From assembly GCA_022578965.1 (NCBI GenBank), contig MU400580.1:62001-126000 (forward strand): a stretch of 64,000 bases of DNA. The letters run 5' to 3'. The notes below the pieces were generated by a model. It was not told the origin of the DNA and made no database searches. It saw only the letters and a list, made by a program, of their open reading frames with translations. The stretch is from Xylaria sp. FL1777. Lineage: Eukaryota > Ascomycota > Sordariomycetes > Xylariales > Xylariaceae. Position numbers and translations under genes: made by a program. The number at the start of each line of letters is the position of its first letter. The stretch's first letter is position 1. Shown one piece after another: positions 61,946-64,000 of the stretch.

Positions 61946-64000
61946 TATTAATTTAGCACTTATATAAAGCTTTTTAAGCGTTTTATGCAAACATAAATTT
62001 TAAAAATATAGCTGTTTAAAACAATATAGCTATATTAATTATATATAAAACTTGCTTGTTGTTTATTTATATAATATTAATTATAACTTTATAATTAAAA
62101 TTATAGTTATTTTTAATTGTAAACTTAAAACAACAAAATGTTTAATTATATAACTAGTAATAATAGCAGAACTTTTAGATTTTTTTTAAAGCAAAGCAAT
62201 TAATATTATAGCTTGCATAACTAAGCATATTATATAGTTTTTTTGTATAAAAATATTTAAAGCATTTATAAAGCTTTTAAAGTTTTATTTTTATAAAGTA
62301 TAAATTTGCTTTATATAAGCTAATATTAAAAAACAAGTGTTTTTATTTCTATATAACAAAAATAATCTTTTTGTTTTATTATATAATAACGTTTTTTGTG
62401 TTATTAAAGTATGCTTTTAAATAGTTAGCATTTTTTAATAAAAATAAAAAAGAAGTAAAAATATTTAAAATATAGTATATAGTTATACTAAAAGCGTTTT
62501 TTATTTATATAGTACTTATAGCATTTATAGTATTATTTTTGCTAAAACAAATATAAGCACTACTTAAAGTTTAATTAACTTTTATATAAAAATATATTTA
62601 AAAGTATGTTTTTAATTAAGCTTTTTTTACTATTAAATAATTAAAAGCGCTAATATTTTAAAGTTTACTTTAGTAATTTATATAATAATAATTGTTTAAT
62701 ATAAACTAATTATATAGCACTATTGTTTTATAGTTTTAAATGTTTTTTTTGTTATATAATAAAAAAATGCGCTATTTATTAAATATTAAGTAGTTTAATT
62801 ATTAAGTTCTTTATTAATATTTTTAGTACTATTGTTTAACTTTAAATATTTTTTATATTTTGCTACGTACAAAAAAAATTCTTTTAAAGTAAGTTTTTAG
62901 CTATAAATTATTTTATGCAAATTAAAGAATATATTTTTTATATAAGCTTTTTTTTAAAAAATATAACGTATTAACTAATAGCTTTTTTTTTAACAAACAA
63001 AGCATTTCTTGTTTATATAAAAGTTTTAATTTTTTTAGTTATAGCTTTAAAAATAGTTTAGCTATTTAATTAGTTAATTTAATAACTTTAGTATAAATTT
63101 AAATTATTAGTTTTTTATATAGCTATAGTTATATTTTTAGTCCGTAAAGTATAATTTATTGTTTTTTTGTACGAAAGTTTTTATTGTACTATTTAATGCT
63201 ATATATAAGTATATTTATAAGTTAGCAAAAAATCTTTTATATATAAGTTTTTAAAAAATTAATATTATAGCTAACTTTAATACATTTTAATATGTTTATA
63301 TAATGTTTATACTTAATTAAATTTTGCTTTAATAGCTAGCGCTAAACGTTTATTATACTTTTTTAAGCTTATTAAGCATTAATTTAAATATTTCGTGCAA
63401 AGCTAAATTTAAGTTTTTTTTTTTTATTTATATAAAAAAAACTATTATTTAGTTAGCTTAATACTAGCTATAGTTTATATTAGTATTAAAATAAATATTT
63501 ATTATATAATATATTTTATTTTATGTTTTGTTTAAACTAATGCAGTTAATAAAAAGTTTTTTATATAACCTTTTAAAATATATAAAAATATAGCATAATA
63601 TTAGTTTTTTATAATTTTGATTTATTAGTAAGCAGTAATAAATAAACAAGCTTTATTATATAATAAGTTATATAGCTTGCTTATATAGTTTTAGCTTAAG
63701 TTTTAACTTTTTTAAAAAGCAATATATTTATTAAAAGGTATAAATCTGTTTTATATAAACTTTATTAAAAGTAAGTTAAAAAACATGCTTTTAATAGCTA
63801 AATTTAATATTATATAAACATATGTTTTTTGCTTTAATGTTTGCAGTAAATAATATTAAACAAAGTATTTATATACTAGTTAAAAAATCAGTTTATAGCT
63901 TGCTTTTATTATATAAAAATTAAACAGCTTAAAAAAATTCTAGTATTTAATATTTAACTAAATTAATTATAGTTAATATTTATATTATTATGTTTAAAAT
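61946..64000 (-). other. B-minus upstream region to the window edge
   Basis: Family B sequence upstream of the recognised integrase. From 63806 down it pairs with B-plus; 63807-64000 has no partner in the window because B-plus is cut there by A0. It reads across the empty sites of A1 (near 63120) and A2 (near 62780). No Gag or protease motif was identified. Confidence 0.65.

Larger units (their letters stand above)
32973..64000 (-). mobile_element. Family B copy B-minus: Ty1/copia element carrying D and E
   Basis: A minus-strand copy of family B inserted into A3. Its sequence occupies 32973-33164, 48153-52033 and 59899-64000. From 63806 to 50068 it is the reverse complement of B-plus. Its 3' end, missing in B-plus, is seen here as a candidate LTR beginning at 32973 and broken by element D. 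Element E sits in its RNase H. The 5' end is beyond 64000, so its LTR pair and target duplication cannot be checked. About 8.2 kb of the element is visible. Confidence 0.82.

Noticed and set aside
1..64000. Mitochondrial or apicomplexan genome as the source of the extreme A/T content
   Set aside because: Repeated, nested LTR elements whose copies differ by transitions and whose ancestral frames still show conserved gypsy and copia domains fit RIP in a filamentous fungus better than a uniformly A/T-rich genome.

Overview
The window is one continuous block of degraded, nested LTR retrotransposons; I found no host gene, rRNA, tRNA or CRISPR array. By eye G+C is about 15-20%, reading frames are full of TAA/TAG, and the homologous copies I compared by eye differ by C-to-T or G-to-A transitions. 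That is the signature of repeat-induced point mutation (RIP), known from filamentous ascomycetes (Pezizomycotina), so I read this as an AT-rich, gene-free isochore, possibly pericentromeric or centromeric, of such a fungus. Families were assigned by reading the mutated frames and recognising Gag, reverse transcriptase (RT), RNase H, integrase and chromodomain signatures despite the stops. Copies were delimited by paired LTRs and target-site duplications (TSDs).

Five families occur; the letters are mine. Family A is a 7.7 kb Ty3/gypsy chromovirus with ~495 bp LTRs: A0 (3' end only, 1-754), A1 (complete, 1446-9145), A2 (complete but interrupted, 9492-25037) and A3 (internal fragment, 29889-32972). 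Family B is an ascomycete Ty1/copia-type element present as two opposed copies: B-plus (755-29888, broken up by A0, A1 and A2) and B-minus (32973 to beyond 64000, broken up by D and E). Family C is a 7.84 kb Ty3/gypsy element (13553-21396) inside the RT of A2. Family D is a 15 kb minus-strand Ty3/gypsy element (33165-48146) inside the terminal repeat of B-minus. Family E is a 7.86 kb Ty3/gypsy chromovirus (52034-59893) inside the RNase H of B-minus.

Nesting is three levels deep on both sides: B-plus holds A2, which holds C; A3 holds B-minus, which holds D and E. The TSDs are TATAT (A1), AACAA/AATAA (A2), GCTAT (C), ATATAT or ATAT (D) and TTATT (E). B-plus and B-minus form a large inverted repeat with arms of about 5.9 kb of B sequence. 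B-plus breaks off at 29888 against A3 with no LTR at the join, so a deletion or rearrangement lies there.

No element can be functional: every catalytic box read carries Asp-to-Asn changes and stops. The less explained parts are long stretches outside gag-pol: about 3.4 kb after pol in family B, with a coiled-coil-like frame at 48430-49250; about 6 kb after integrase in family D; and about 2 kb after the chromodomain in family E, with a stop-free antisense frame. All family assignments come from reading by eye; no alignment or database search was run.
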